Assembly (NCBI GenBank): GCA_012965955.1
Contig: DTRK01000078.1
Location: 1-37,939, forward strand
Origin: Flavobacteriales bacterium
Lineage (GTDB): Bacteria > Bacteroidota > Bacteroidia > NORP154
DNA length: 37,939 bases
Reading direction: 5' to 3'
How positions within the stretch are numbered: position 1 is the first letter of the stretch; each line of letters starts with the position of its first letter. This document shows positions 27,934-36,222 of this stretch, one piece after another. The position numbers and the translations under genes were made by a program. The notes beneath the pieces were generated by a model that saw only the letters and a list, made by a program, of their open reading frames with translations, had not been told where the DNA came from and ran no database searches.

Positions 27934-29109
27934 CTATTTATTTTCATTTCTTACCAATCCTGGCTTTAATCCAGAAGGCAATCTTTGTGGGATCTGGGGC
28001 ATAAACCCCTCATCCGTTAGCGTCTCCAGGAAATCTACCAGGCGATCCAACTCTCGATCGCTGAGATCAGGTTCCCAGATGTGCCAGTGCAATTTCAAAT
28101 CCTCACCTTCAGGTACAGCATGGCCCCTGCCCTTGGTGTAAAAGGCTACTGTTTCCTTCAGCGTTTCAAAGGTGCCAGAATGCATATAAGGAGCGGTACG
28201 GGCCACATTCCTGAGGCTAGGCACCTTAAATCCCGCACGAAACTTAGGATCTGCATATGTCTTTTGTGCGCCTTGGTCCAGTGGGAGACCATCTGGCTCG
28301 GGTGTACCCAGCACCGCCACTTGCTGATTGGTAAACAACGGCGGCGTATGACACTCTGCACAGCGTGCAACAAAGGAGCGGAAGATGTTCAACCCCTCAA
28401 TCTCATTTTCGTTGAGCGCCTCATGATATCCATGTGCATAGTGGTCGTAGCGGCTATTGAGTGAAACCAGTGACGACTCAAATGCCGTGATGGCTGTGTG
28501 TACATCTTGTACGCGAATATCTTTTTGCGCTGACGGGAATGCGTCAGCAAACAAGCGACGATACGCTGGAATATTATTCAATGTAGCAGCCAGTTTCGCC
28601 GGAGTGTTACCCATCTCCTCCGCCGAATAAAGCGGTCCTTGCATCTGCTCCTCAAGCGTAGAAGCTCTGGCGTCCCAAAACAACGACTGTAAAAATGCTA
28701 CGTTCCAAAGGCTCGGTGCACCTCTTTGCACTATTGCCCCATCCATTCCAACTGCCCTGCCTTTGCCATCGCTAAAGCCATAATTGGGATCGTGGCAGCT
28801 ACTGCAAGCCAGGGATCCGTCAACAGATAAGACCGGGTCAAAAAACAAGTAACGACCTAGGTCAATTTGTTGGGGACTGAACCCATCACGTATTGCAGGA
28901 AGTCCTGTTTTCAACCCGCCCACTCCACTGCCCCGCAAGGATTCGTACTGCTGGTACATATTTCTGCACTTGCAGGCATTATCGTCGGTAAGTTCAAAAC
29001 CGGGAGGGCAATGCGACGCGAGTATTATCTGTTCGCTATCGCTTTGCACAGTTGGCGAAATAGCAATAATTGTAATAGCCAGGATGGTTATCACTCGAGC
29101 GGTTCGCAT
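27934..29109 (-). CDS. Diheme cytochrome c peroxidase (CCP/MauG family)
   Basis: Two CxxCH motifs (LACSSCHDPNYGFSDG; FVARCAECHTPPLFTN); LGRYLFFDPVLS; RGAPSLWNVAFLQSLFWDARASTLEEQ; FKVPSLRNVARTAPYMHSGTFETLKE. Confidence 0.95.
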   Translation of the reverse strand: MRTARVITILAITIIAISPTVQSDSEQIILASHCPPGFELTDDNACKCRNMYQQYESLRGSGVGGLKTGLPAIRDGFSPQQIDLGRYLFFDPVLSVDGSLACSSCHDPNYGFSDGKGRAVGMDGAIVQRGAPSLWNVAFLQSLFWDARASTLEEQMQGPLYSAEEMGNTPAKLAATLNNIPAYRRLFADAFPSAQKDIRVQDVHTAITAFESSLVSLNSRYDHYAHGYHEALNENEIEGLNIFRSFVARCAECHTPPLFTNQQVAVLGTPEPDGLPLDQGAQKTYADPKFRAGFKVPSLRNVARTAPYMHSGTFETLKETVAFYTKGRGHAVPEGEDLKLHWHIWEPDLSDRELDRLVDFLETLTDEGFMPQIPQRLPSGLKPGLVRNENK

Positions 29110-29226
29110 ACCTTGATTTTGAAAAAATTAAAGTATCGAAGATACTATTTACATCGCTAACAACAGAGCATCAAATACGTCTTCACGTCACAACCCTGGG
29201 ACGTGAATATCTCCACAAGAAGCACA

Positions 29227-30225
29227 TTATGGATGCTGCCAGCACCTGCCAGAAGCGTTTTTCGTCTGACGTTTGCAGCGGGTGCCGGATAGTGTAGTGG
29301 CGCTGCAGCGCATGGCTGTAGCGTTCTTGCCCTGCTTGACTGATCTGGGAACCTGACTCTGATGAGCATGGCAATATCCATTCTGGTTCTTTGTGCGGTT
29401 GTGGCAGCGTTCTCCTGTAGCAGCAGCCCTTCCACGACATTGTTCAGAAGTAGCCGCTTTATGATTATTGGAGAAATTCAACGGCTTGAACTGCCACCTG
29501 CTGAGATCATTGCGGGATTCCAGCAATACCTCCAGATCATCAGGAAGTTCGGGGAAAAAATCTATCCCCGTTACGCTTTCTACATAATCAATCGTCACAT
29601 TATAAGTACTGAGCTTCCGGGCCCCTCTTTCATTGGGCAAAACAAATGCTATCGCCTTGACTTCCGGAGCGGTATAATCCAATATTATCTTGTAGTATCT
29701 AGGTGGTACAGTAACTTTATTGCCCCCGATATTATCAAGTGGCTCCTCCTTGAGTATTGGGCCGGTTACCACATACAAATGCTCGTTCCGCACTGCCCAT
29801 TGCCGTACCTGCTCTTCCAAACTCTTCCAAATACCGCGATTAAAGCCTGGTACTTGTGGACTCATATTGCTCATAAAAAAACTTTCAGACATGGCTTTTG
29901 CACTGAATTTCATATCTCCGGCAGGAGCCAAATGGCCACGATCATATCCAGAACCTTTATAATCTGGCAGCTCTGCTGAGCCAGTCGTTACCTGAGGATC
30001 AATGCGAAAGTCGTTGGATCGTCCCTTTGTACCTCCCGTGGCTTTCCTGGTAAGCTCGTACGCTACCCACTCTGCCTGCTCATGCTCTTCAGCATAGGAT
30101 AGAGAATAAAAGCTGTGCTCCACTATCTGCCCAGTTGTAGAGGTAGGCAGATAGTTAAAGGTCTGGGCCCATCCCCATAAGGGTATTGTCAGCGTCAGCA
30201 ATAATGTATGGATACGTCGCTTCAT
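29227..30225 (-). CDS. DNA/RNA non-specific endonuclease (NUC1 type) with two tandem C-terminal Cys/His modules
   Basis: Active-site region YKGSGYDRGHLAPAGDMKFSAKAMSESFFMSNMSPQVPGFNRGIWKSLE. Tail CRGRAAATGERCHNRTKNQNGYCHAHQ ... RCSATTLSGTRCKRQTKNASGRCWQHP. Confidence 0.93.
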   Translation of the reverse strand: MKRRIHTLLLTLTIPLWGWAQTFNYLPTSTTGQIVEHSFYSLSYAEEHEQAEWVAYELTRKATGGTKGRSNDFRIDPQVTTGSAELPDYKGSGYDRGHLAPAGDMKFSAKAMSESFFMSNMSPQVPGFNRGIWKSLEEQVRQWAVRNEHLYVVTGPILKEEPLDNIGGNKVTVPPRYYKIILDYTAPEVKAIAFVLPNERGARKLSTYNVTIDYVESVTGIDFFPELPDDLEVLLESRNDLSRWQFKPLNFSNNHKAATSEQCRGRAAATGERCHNRTKNQNGYCHAHQSQVPRSVKQGKNATAMRCSATTLSGTRCKRQTKNASGRCWQHP

Positions 30226-30305
30226 CTGATTTATAAGTCAAAAATAGTCTACGATATTACCATCGTAACGCTGTATATAAAAACTTGCCAACATGGAATT
30301 GTGGA

Positions 30306-30398
30306 ATGTTAGACGAGGATGGCATGGGTTTTCAAAAGGTATTAGATGTTTTGGAAGTTGAGGAGGTAATGATTTGTGCAAAACACAGAGATCTCTAA
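30306..30398 (+). pseudogene. Short fragment duplicated from CDS 32887..33681
   Basis: 30306 ATG reads MLDEDGMGFQKVLDVLEVEEVMICAKHRDL-stop versus LLMDENAKGFQKVLDVLELEEEAMIRAKYESG in the intact gene. Exact 30-nt DNA identity GGTTTTCAAAAGGTATTAGATGTTTTGGAA at 30327-30356 and 33160-33189. Confidence 0.8.
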
Positions 30399-30519
30399 CC
30401 TGGAACAACGTACTTTTTATTTGAACTACCCTACCAAGCAAGCAGACGGCTACAAGGATGAGATAGTCAGCAGCAAGATAAGAAAATGGAGAAATTGAAT
30501 AAACCTTGGTAATTTCTTT

Positions 30520-31806
30520 TTACTCTATAACCAAAGGAGCTCTTTGCTGCATGGCATTATTACCCAGTTCAACAATATAAATTCCTGAACTTAACACAGG
30601 AATTGCAAATCTATTATTTAGAATACTTTCTCTAAATACTTCTTTACCAGATAAATCGGTGATTATGACATAGGCATAATCTATTTTCGAATTCCAGTTT
30701 AACATTGAACCAGATGCAACGGGGTTAGGGTAGAGGGTCAATTGATTTACATTCCTTTCAACCGGAGTGGAGATACTGGTAAAGCTACCATTCCATTTAA
30801 AAAATTGATTGGTAAATCCGGTGTAATACCCAGAATTAGAAGTTAGCTCAATGTCCAAGGCATAAGCCACACCTATAGAATCATTAAAACTCCATGAAAG
30901 CCCTCCATCTACAGTCTTGTAAATATGCACACCTCCAAACAAACCGTCAACAACTACAACTCCATTAAGTTCATCAATAAAGTCAAATAATACCAGTCCA
31001 GTATGTGGAATTTGAACGGATAAATCTAGGGTATCCCATGATACACCACCGTTGGTAGATCGATATAGTTTCATAAAATTACCTGATCCCCAACCCGAAC
31101 TTGCTGCGAATGAAGTTGAAGGAGAAACCTGGTCTACCGCTCCTACTACGGAGTACCAGGTCGTTAAATCTGTTTGTGTAAAAGTTACTCCACCATCAGT
31201 AGTTACAAACATACTTCCCAGGTACGCAAATGAGCCATCGTGAATTCCAATGATGCCGTTGTTGGCATCGTAAAAATCCATTGATTGGGTATTAAAATAC
31301 ATATTAGCGGGGCCAATGCTAGTGGTATCCCAGCTAATACCACCATCAATTGTGCGGTACAAGATATTTCCAACAGACCAAAAACCAATATTCTCATCAA
31401 TAAACTGCATAAAAGAATTCCCGTAACCGACAATAGTTGAATCAGGCGTAATGTTTTGCCATGAAGAACCATTATCGATAGTTCTATAGATAATACTAGG
31501 CGTTGCCAGGTTGTTCATATCCCTGTACACAGCAAAACCCACACTGTCTTTTGGAAAGCTCACATCCATAAAGTCCACGCCTGCAACCGGAGCCGGAATA
31601 GAATCCCAGGATGCACCACCATCGGTGGTCTTACTGAAAAATGGTGGATTCGTCATCAATGCGTAACCGATGTCATCTGTTATAAAGTCAAATTTTTCAA
31701 CAGAGTTATTTGGTGTGGTGTTCATCTCAGACCATTGAGAGAAAGCTGTACCGCGGAATACTGTCAATAATAGAAGAGCTACTAATATATGTGAAGTCGT
31801 TTTCAT
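30520..31806 (-). CDS. Secreted Ycf48/BNR-like beta-propeller protein with T9SS type A sorting domain
   Basis: Signal peptide MKTTSHILVALLLLTVFRGTAFSQ. Repeats SKTTDGGASWDSIPAP, YRTIDNGSSWQNITP, YRTIDGGISWDTTSIG, YRSTNGGVSWDTLDL. CTD LTLYPNPVASGSMLNWNSKIDYAYVIITDLSGKEVF. Confidence 0.88.
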   Translation of the reverse strand: MKTTSHILVALLLLTVFRGTAFSQWSEMNTTPNNSVEKFDFITDDIGYALMTNPPFFSKTTDGGASWDSIPAPVAGVDFMDVSFPKDSVGFAVYRDMNNLATPSIIYRTIDNGSSWQNITPDSTIVGYGNSFMQFIDENIGFWSVGNILYRTIDGGISWDTTSIGPANMYFNTQSMDFYDANNGIIGIHDGSFAYLGSMFVTTDGGVTFTQTDLTTWYSVVGAVDQVSPSTSFAASSGWGSGNFMKLYRSTNGGVSWDTLDLSVQIPHTGLVLFDFIDELNGVVVVDGLFGGVHIYKTVDGGLSWSFNDSIGVAYALDIELTSNSGYYTGFTNQFFKWNGSFTSISTPVERNVNQLTLYPNPVASGSMLNWNSKIDYAYVIITDLSGKEVFRESILNNRFAIPVLSSGIYIVELGNNAMQQRAPLVIE

Positions 31807-31932
31807 AATTTTTGCGTTTAATTTATAAGCTAAAATTAGCCATGATAATCAGAATAGCGATAAGATATTTCTGACGTTTTATGGTAGATTTTTCACCGAT
31901 TTAAAACACAAGTTTTAGTATTTTTGAGTTGG

Positions 31933-32796
31933 ATGGACATCAAGAACGTCATACCGCTTCATAACTTTTCGGTTGATAACGATACTAGTGGAGCTTTTAA
32001 GTTAATCTCTCTTGAATCTAGAACAGGGTACGATACATCGGTTCCTCACCGTCACAATTACTACGAAATATTTCTGTTTGAAAAGGGTGGAGGGACGCAC
32101 GAAATAGATTTTAACCTTATTGCTATTGAGGATCGAAGCATTCACTTTGTTTCTCCAGGTCAGGTACATAAAGTGAATAGAGAGCTGGATTCCAGAGGAC
32201 ACCTTATATTGTTCAGTAGAGATTTCTTTTATTCAAACAGTATTAACCAAAACAGCTTATTCGATATTCCGTTTTTGAACAATAATTTTCCTGAGCCAGT
32301 TATCAATCTTACAGGATCTGATTATGATGAGATATTAAGTTTAATATTGAGCATGAAGGGAGAATACGCTAACGAACAAGAGTACCAGAGAGACGTTATT
32401 CAATCGTATCTAAATTTATTGATCATTAACTGTAAACGACTATTTGACAAGCAAGTAGGAGATATAGGGATATACAACAAAGCTTTACAGGATTTTAAAC
32501 GTTTGTTGGAGAATGAGTTCGATAAAAATCACCAGGTAAGTTATTATGCGAATCAGGTGCACGTGAGCGTAAAGCAGTTGAGCGCGATCACCAAGAAAGC
32601 GGTTGGTAAAACGGCTTTAGAGCTAATACACGATAGAATTATCCTGGAAGCTAAACGATTGCTAAGATATTCAGACCACAGCATAAAGGAAATTTCGTTC
32701 TTCTTAAATTTTGATGATCCTTCTCACTTTGGTAAATTCTTTAAGAGCAAACAAAATCAGACTCCAAAAGAGTATAGAACGGGCGCTGAATCTTAG
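31933..32796 (+). CDS. AraC family transcriptional regulator
   Basis: N-terminal cupin-like PHRHNYYEIFLFEKGGGTHEIDF. C-terminal HTH VSYYANQVHVSVKQLSAITKKAVGKTALELIHDRIILEAKRLLRYSDHSIKEISFFLNFDDPSHFGKFFKSKQNQTPKEYR. ATG at 31933. Confidence 0.95.
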   Translation: MDIKNVIPLHNFSVDNDTSGAFKLISLESRTGYDTSVPHRHNYYEIFLFEKGGGTHEIDFNLIAIEDRSIHFVSPGQVHKVNRELDSRGHLILFSRDFFYSNSINQNSLFDIPFLNNNFPEPVINLTGSDYDEILSLILSMKGEYANEQEYQRDVIQSYLNLLIINCKRLFDKQVGDIGIYNKALQDFKRLLENEFDKNHQVSYYANQVHVSVKQLSAITKKAVGKTALELIHDRIILEAKRLLRYSDHSIKEISFFLNFDDPSHFGKFFKSKQNQTPKEYRTGAES

Positions 32797-32913
32797 GGCA
32801 TCTTTTTGACAATCAACAAGGACGTAATAAGCTCATCATGACAACAGGATCACGGCAATAGGCACAGAAGAACGCACTGGACTGAGGTGCAAGCAAATCA
32901 ATCCAAATCGATT

Positions 32914-33681
32914 ATGAGGGACAGAGTTTATATTATCATGGTGTTGGCCTTAAGTCAGCTAACCCTATTGGCACAGGGGCCTCAAGCAATTTTGGAGCAA
33001 TACCTCGAACATATTGCCAATAAATCATACGCCGAAGCTACTAAGCTGCAAACGGAGAACGCCACCGTAAGGATCGCCCTATCTGCGTCCGAACTGGGAA
33101 AGTCCGAAGGCTTAGGAAAGGAAGTCGCCGTGCATCTGTTGATGGACGAGAATGCCAAAGGTTTTCAAAAGGTATTAGATGTTTTGGAATTGGAGGAGGA
33201 AGCAATGATACGCGCAAAATATGAATCTGGTATCAGCCAGGCCTTTTACCTTATTAGAAAAGAAGGGAAGTGGTATGTGGCAGCGCCCAAAGAAGTGGAG
33301 AAAACCGGGCGCTACTACATTTCCTGTATGGACGGGGAAAAAGAAGTGATATTTGCTGAATCTGAGTTGAACCCTGACCAGATCTTTAGAGATGAGAACC
33401 TCAATATTGCCTATACACTTTCCATGAAAGAGGTGGATATGCTAAAGAAAGACTCGTACGCATACATTATGATGGCTGGAAAGCTAATGACGCTCACGAT
33501 CGGAGAAGTGTCTGATAAAACCGGGCGTTCCATAGAGGCAGAGAAAATTGAAGGACGAATAACACGTGCTGAACTCATCCAACGGAGTTCTTCTTCTACC
33601 TTATACCGTTTTGATGGCACATTCCATGGAGAACGATTCGATAACGGTAAGTTCTCCGTGTCTTATGAGGTGAAAAAGTAG
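32914..33681 (+). CDS. Hypothetical secreted protein (parent of the 30306 fragment)
   Basis: Signal peptide MRDRVYIIMVLALSQLTLLAQ; then GPQAILEQYLEHIANKSYAEATKLQ..., DUF4878/NTF2-like in style but not confidently assigned. Track start GTG at 32887; ATG at 32914 gives the better signal peptide. Confidence 0.7.
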   Translation: MRDRVYIIMVLALSQLTLLAQGPQAILEQYLEHIANKSYAEATKLQTENATVRIALSASELGKSEGLGKEVAVHLLMDENAKGFQKVLDVLELEEEAMIRAKYESGISQAFYLIRKEGKWYVAAPKEVEKTGRYYISCMDGEKEVIFAESELNPDQIFRDENLNIAYTLSMKEVDMLKKDSYAYIMMAGKLMTLTIGEVSDKTGRSIEAEKIEGRITRAELIQRSSSSTLYRFDGTFHGERFDNGKFSVSYEVKK

Positions 33682-33963
33682 CTACCTCTAAATTCCAGAA
33701 CCTCAATTACCTGACTATTTCTACGGACAACCTTAACCCCGGTTTACCTCCTGGGGACTTGTGGACATATAGTTGAAGTGGGCAGGAGGTAATTGTATAG
33801 TAGGTTGCTTGTTTCAATGAACTACGTTGAAGAAGTTCGGAAGATTAATTTAGCTTTTGCCGTTGGTTTTGGTATTTTTGACTTTGCTGCCGTAGGCAGC
33901 TATAGATGGTAATTAGATAAATTCCCTCAGCTTTTTCTATTTTTGGTTTAAATTGTTTGGCAC

Positions 33964-34335
33964 ATGGAAGATTTGTTAATCGAGGGAACTGAGGAGACTC
34001 CAACGGTTCATCTGCAAGTAGGAGGTGAACTTAGCTTGAGCGGAAATTCATATCCTGAGGATGCGCTGGAGTTTTATTCACCCTTATTAAGTTGGTTGGA
34101 TGAATATAGGAACAGTCCGGCAGATAGTACCATAACGACCTTCAATATCTCCTACTTCAATTCCGCATCTACAATGCCGTTGTTAAAGATCCTCTCTGCT
34201 TTAGAGGTTATGCATAAAGCTGGCAATAAAGTTCAAGTCATCTGGAGACATGCTGTTGGCGACACGCTCATGGCCGACAAAGCTGAAGAGATGAGTTCCT
34301 TGGTTGAGCTGCCTTTTGAGATTAGAGGGGAGTAG
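33964..34335 (+). CDS. SiaC-like regulatory protein (DUF1987)
   Basis: MEDLLIEGTEETPTVHLQVGGELSLSGNSYPEDALEFYSPLLSWLDEY...TTFNISYFNSASTMPLLKILSALE...VIWRHAVGDTLMADKAEEMSSLVELPFEI; highly characteristic of DUF1987/SiaC. Confidence 0.87.
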   Translation: MEDLLIEGTEETPTVHLQVGGELSLSGNSYPEDALEFYSPLLSWLDEYRNSPADSTITTFNISYFNSASTMPLLKILSALEVMHKAGNKVQVIWRHAVGDTLMADKAEEMSSLVELPFEIRGE

Positions 34336-34371
34336 GTTTGCTTCAAGGTTAAGAGAGAGTTTAAAATAACA

Positions 34372-34404
34372 AAGTCGCTCACGTGACGAGACTTCGATTT
34401 TTTT
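34372..34404 (+). terminator. Candidate rho-independent terminator downstream of the SiaC-like gene
   Basis: AAGT(CG)CTC-acgtgac-GAGACTT hairpin with 2-nt bulge, then CGA and TTTTTTT. Confidence 0.45.
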
Positions 34405-34423
34405 GAACCTCTATTTCCCTGCC

Positions 34424-34648
34424 TTAGCCTTTCCCTTGGGAGCATTTCTTAATGCAGCACTTCTCTTCGCAGTTTGAGGCACTGCATTTCCTGGCCTGCT
34501 TACAGCAAGACTTCTTGCAAGTTTTGCCTGCCTCTATCTTGAAGGTGTTGTTCCTGGAAGGGTTATGATTTTTTTACTGTGCTATTGCGGAGTTGAAACT
34601 GAATGTTCCCTGACCTATGAATAATATAGTGGTGGATAGCTCTTTCAC
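34424..34648 (-). pseudogene. Cryptic Cys-rich small secreted protein interrupted by an in-frame stop
   Basis: From GTG at 34648: MKELSTTILFIGQGTFSFNSAIAQ-TAA-KNHNPSRNNTFKIEAGKTCKKSCCKQARKCSASNCEEKCCIKKCSQGKG-TAA. Signal-peptide-like N-terminus ending AIAQ, then an 8-Cys, Lys-rich mature region in the same frame. Confidence 0.5.
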
Positions 34649-34695
34649 AGGAGGTAAGTTTAGTGTTCTTTTTGACACAAATCGAAGAGAGCGGT

Positions 34696-36159
34696 TTAGT
34701 GAATCAATAACTTGCCTCTATCCTCTTTGTTCGCGCCTGTTAGAACGTAAAAGTAGGTTCCAGGTTTCAGCGTCTCTGCTGATATCACTTCTGAATCCGA
34801 ACTTGTCCATATCTCTCTGTGCAATTTCCCTGCAATATCATAAATCCTCAGACTAAACAGCCCGTTGTTGGGATTGTCGAACTTCAGTGTTGTTGAGGCG
34901 CTGAACGGATTCGGACTTAGAACAGCGTCAAGAGCGTGTTGGTGCCCCTCTCCTATCCCAACAGAGGCGGTGTATGGAACGGTAACAGACCGATACATAA
35001 CTACACCAGAGTCATTGTCTTTCCACACGATATGAAATGTTCCGTCTGCATAGGCAATATCAGGGCTCTGCTGAAGTCCATCCGTAGATATATTCGCCGT
35101 GTCGATATTGTCGACCATTGCTGCTGAACCAGAGTTGGAGGTGGTGAAATAGACATTGGCATTCCCAAATTCTGTATGCTGCCACACTGCGGCAATAACA
35201 TCGTCTCCGCCAGCTACACGTATGTAATTAGCTTGTGCTGTAACCGGATCGGCAGTTTGAAGTTTAGATTGAAAGTCAACAGTAAAATTATTCGACAGAT
35301 CAGTTTCCGAAATATACACCTTGGACTTACCGCTTCCTGCGCTCATATACACTGTGGTGAGCTGATCGTCCATAAGTACAGCATCAGGGCCAGTGGATGG
35401 ACAAGCGAATATGATCCATTCTGACGTATCGATCTTGCCTGCTGCAGCAAAGGTGGCGCCCCCATCTTCCGATACCGCCGCCCATGTCTCACGCAGGTTG
35501 GCCATATTGTTTCTGAAAGTAAGTACCTGCCGCTGACCTTGAATTTGTACGTTCGCAGGACAGCAATCACATACCTCCTCCGGCGCAAGTGCCGTACCCG
35601 CCACATTGGCATTGAAGGTCAATCCACCGTCGGAAGAATTGGCAACATGATACTGAGGATCCATCCAGTTAATATCAAATTTCATGTACGCAAATACAGG
35701 TTTCCCGCCTGCTGCGATGGCCACCGTCGGAAAGCGCGTCAGGCTATCCACAGTAAGATCGACCCTGACCGTGTCATCATAAGTCTGTCCAGCGTCAATT
35801 GATCGCACTGAGTACACCCCATGTTGATCTTCTGGAATAATCTTCAAGCCAATAAATACTGTATCACCCGAAGCAGCGATCTCCGGTCCAGCCCAATAGG
35901 AAGTAAATGCATCCGAATTCATCGAGTGTACCCTCACAGGTGTATTGAATCCGCTCCCGTTCCATGTGGCAGTGTACACTGCATTGTTTACATCATCACC
36001 CCATAAGACAATAGGTGTATTGTCTGTCATCAGGGCGATCCTGGGACGGACGTTGTTGTACCCCGTTCCAGAGACGTCGAATTGAGCAGACCAGTTTTGG
36101 GTCTGTGCAACAGCAACGCCGCAGAACAAGATGCAAATGATGCTGAGTAGTTTCTTCAT
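34696..36159 (-). CDS. Secreted BNR/sialidase-like propeller protein with T9SS type A sorting domain
   Basis: Signal peptide MKKLLSIICILFCGVAVAQ; BNR-like VRSIDAGQTYDDTV, NSSDGGLTFNAN, SEDGGATFAAAG; EEVCDCCPANVQI motif; CTD LSPNPFSASTTLKFDNPNNGLFSLRIYDIAGKLHREIW...GKLLIH. Confidence 0.88.
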   Translation of the reverse strand: MKKLLSIICILFCGVAVAQTQNWSAQFDVSGTGYNNVRPRIALMTDNTPIVLWGDDVNNAVYTATWNGSGFNTPVRVHSMNSDAFTSYWAGPEIAASGDTVFIGLKIIPEDQHGVYSVRSIDAGQTYDDTVRVDLTVDSLTRFPTVAIAAGGKPVFAYMKFDINWMDPQYHVANSSDGGLTFNANVAGTALAPEEVCDCCPANVQIQGQRQVLTFRNNMANLRETWAAVSEDGGATFAAAGKIDTSEWIIFACPSTGPDAVLMDDQLTTVYMSAGSGKSKVYISETDLSNNFTVDFQSKLQTADPVTAQANYIRVAGGDDVIAAVWQHTEFGNANVYFTTSNSGSAAMVDNIDTANISTDGLQQSPDIAYADGTFHIVWKDNDSGVVMYRSVTVPYTASVGIGEGHQHALDAVLSPNPFSASTTLKFDNPNNGLFSLRIYDIAGKLHREIWTSSDSEVISAETLKPGTYFYVLTGANKEDRGKLLIH

Positions 36160-36222
36160 GACATTTTATTTTGAATCGACTCTTCTCCGCCGAACGCTTA
36201 TTCAAAGTTAAGCTATTGCCAA

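Noticed and set aside
29157-29440. Two short minus-strand ORFs overlapping the NUC1 tail
   Set aside because: Out-of-frame to the Cys/His modules; the in-frame NUC1 ORF explains the region.
33737-33756. CCCCGG-tttacctc-CTGGGG hairpin after the 32914 gene
   Set aside because: Stem includes a G-U pair and no T-tract follows; too weak to call a terminator.
34233-34445. 70-aa minus-strand ORF antisense to the SiaC-like gene
   Set aside because: No motif; overlaps a well-supported CDS and the candidate terminator.
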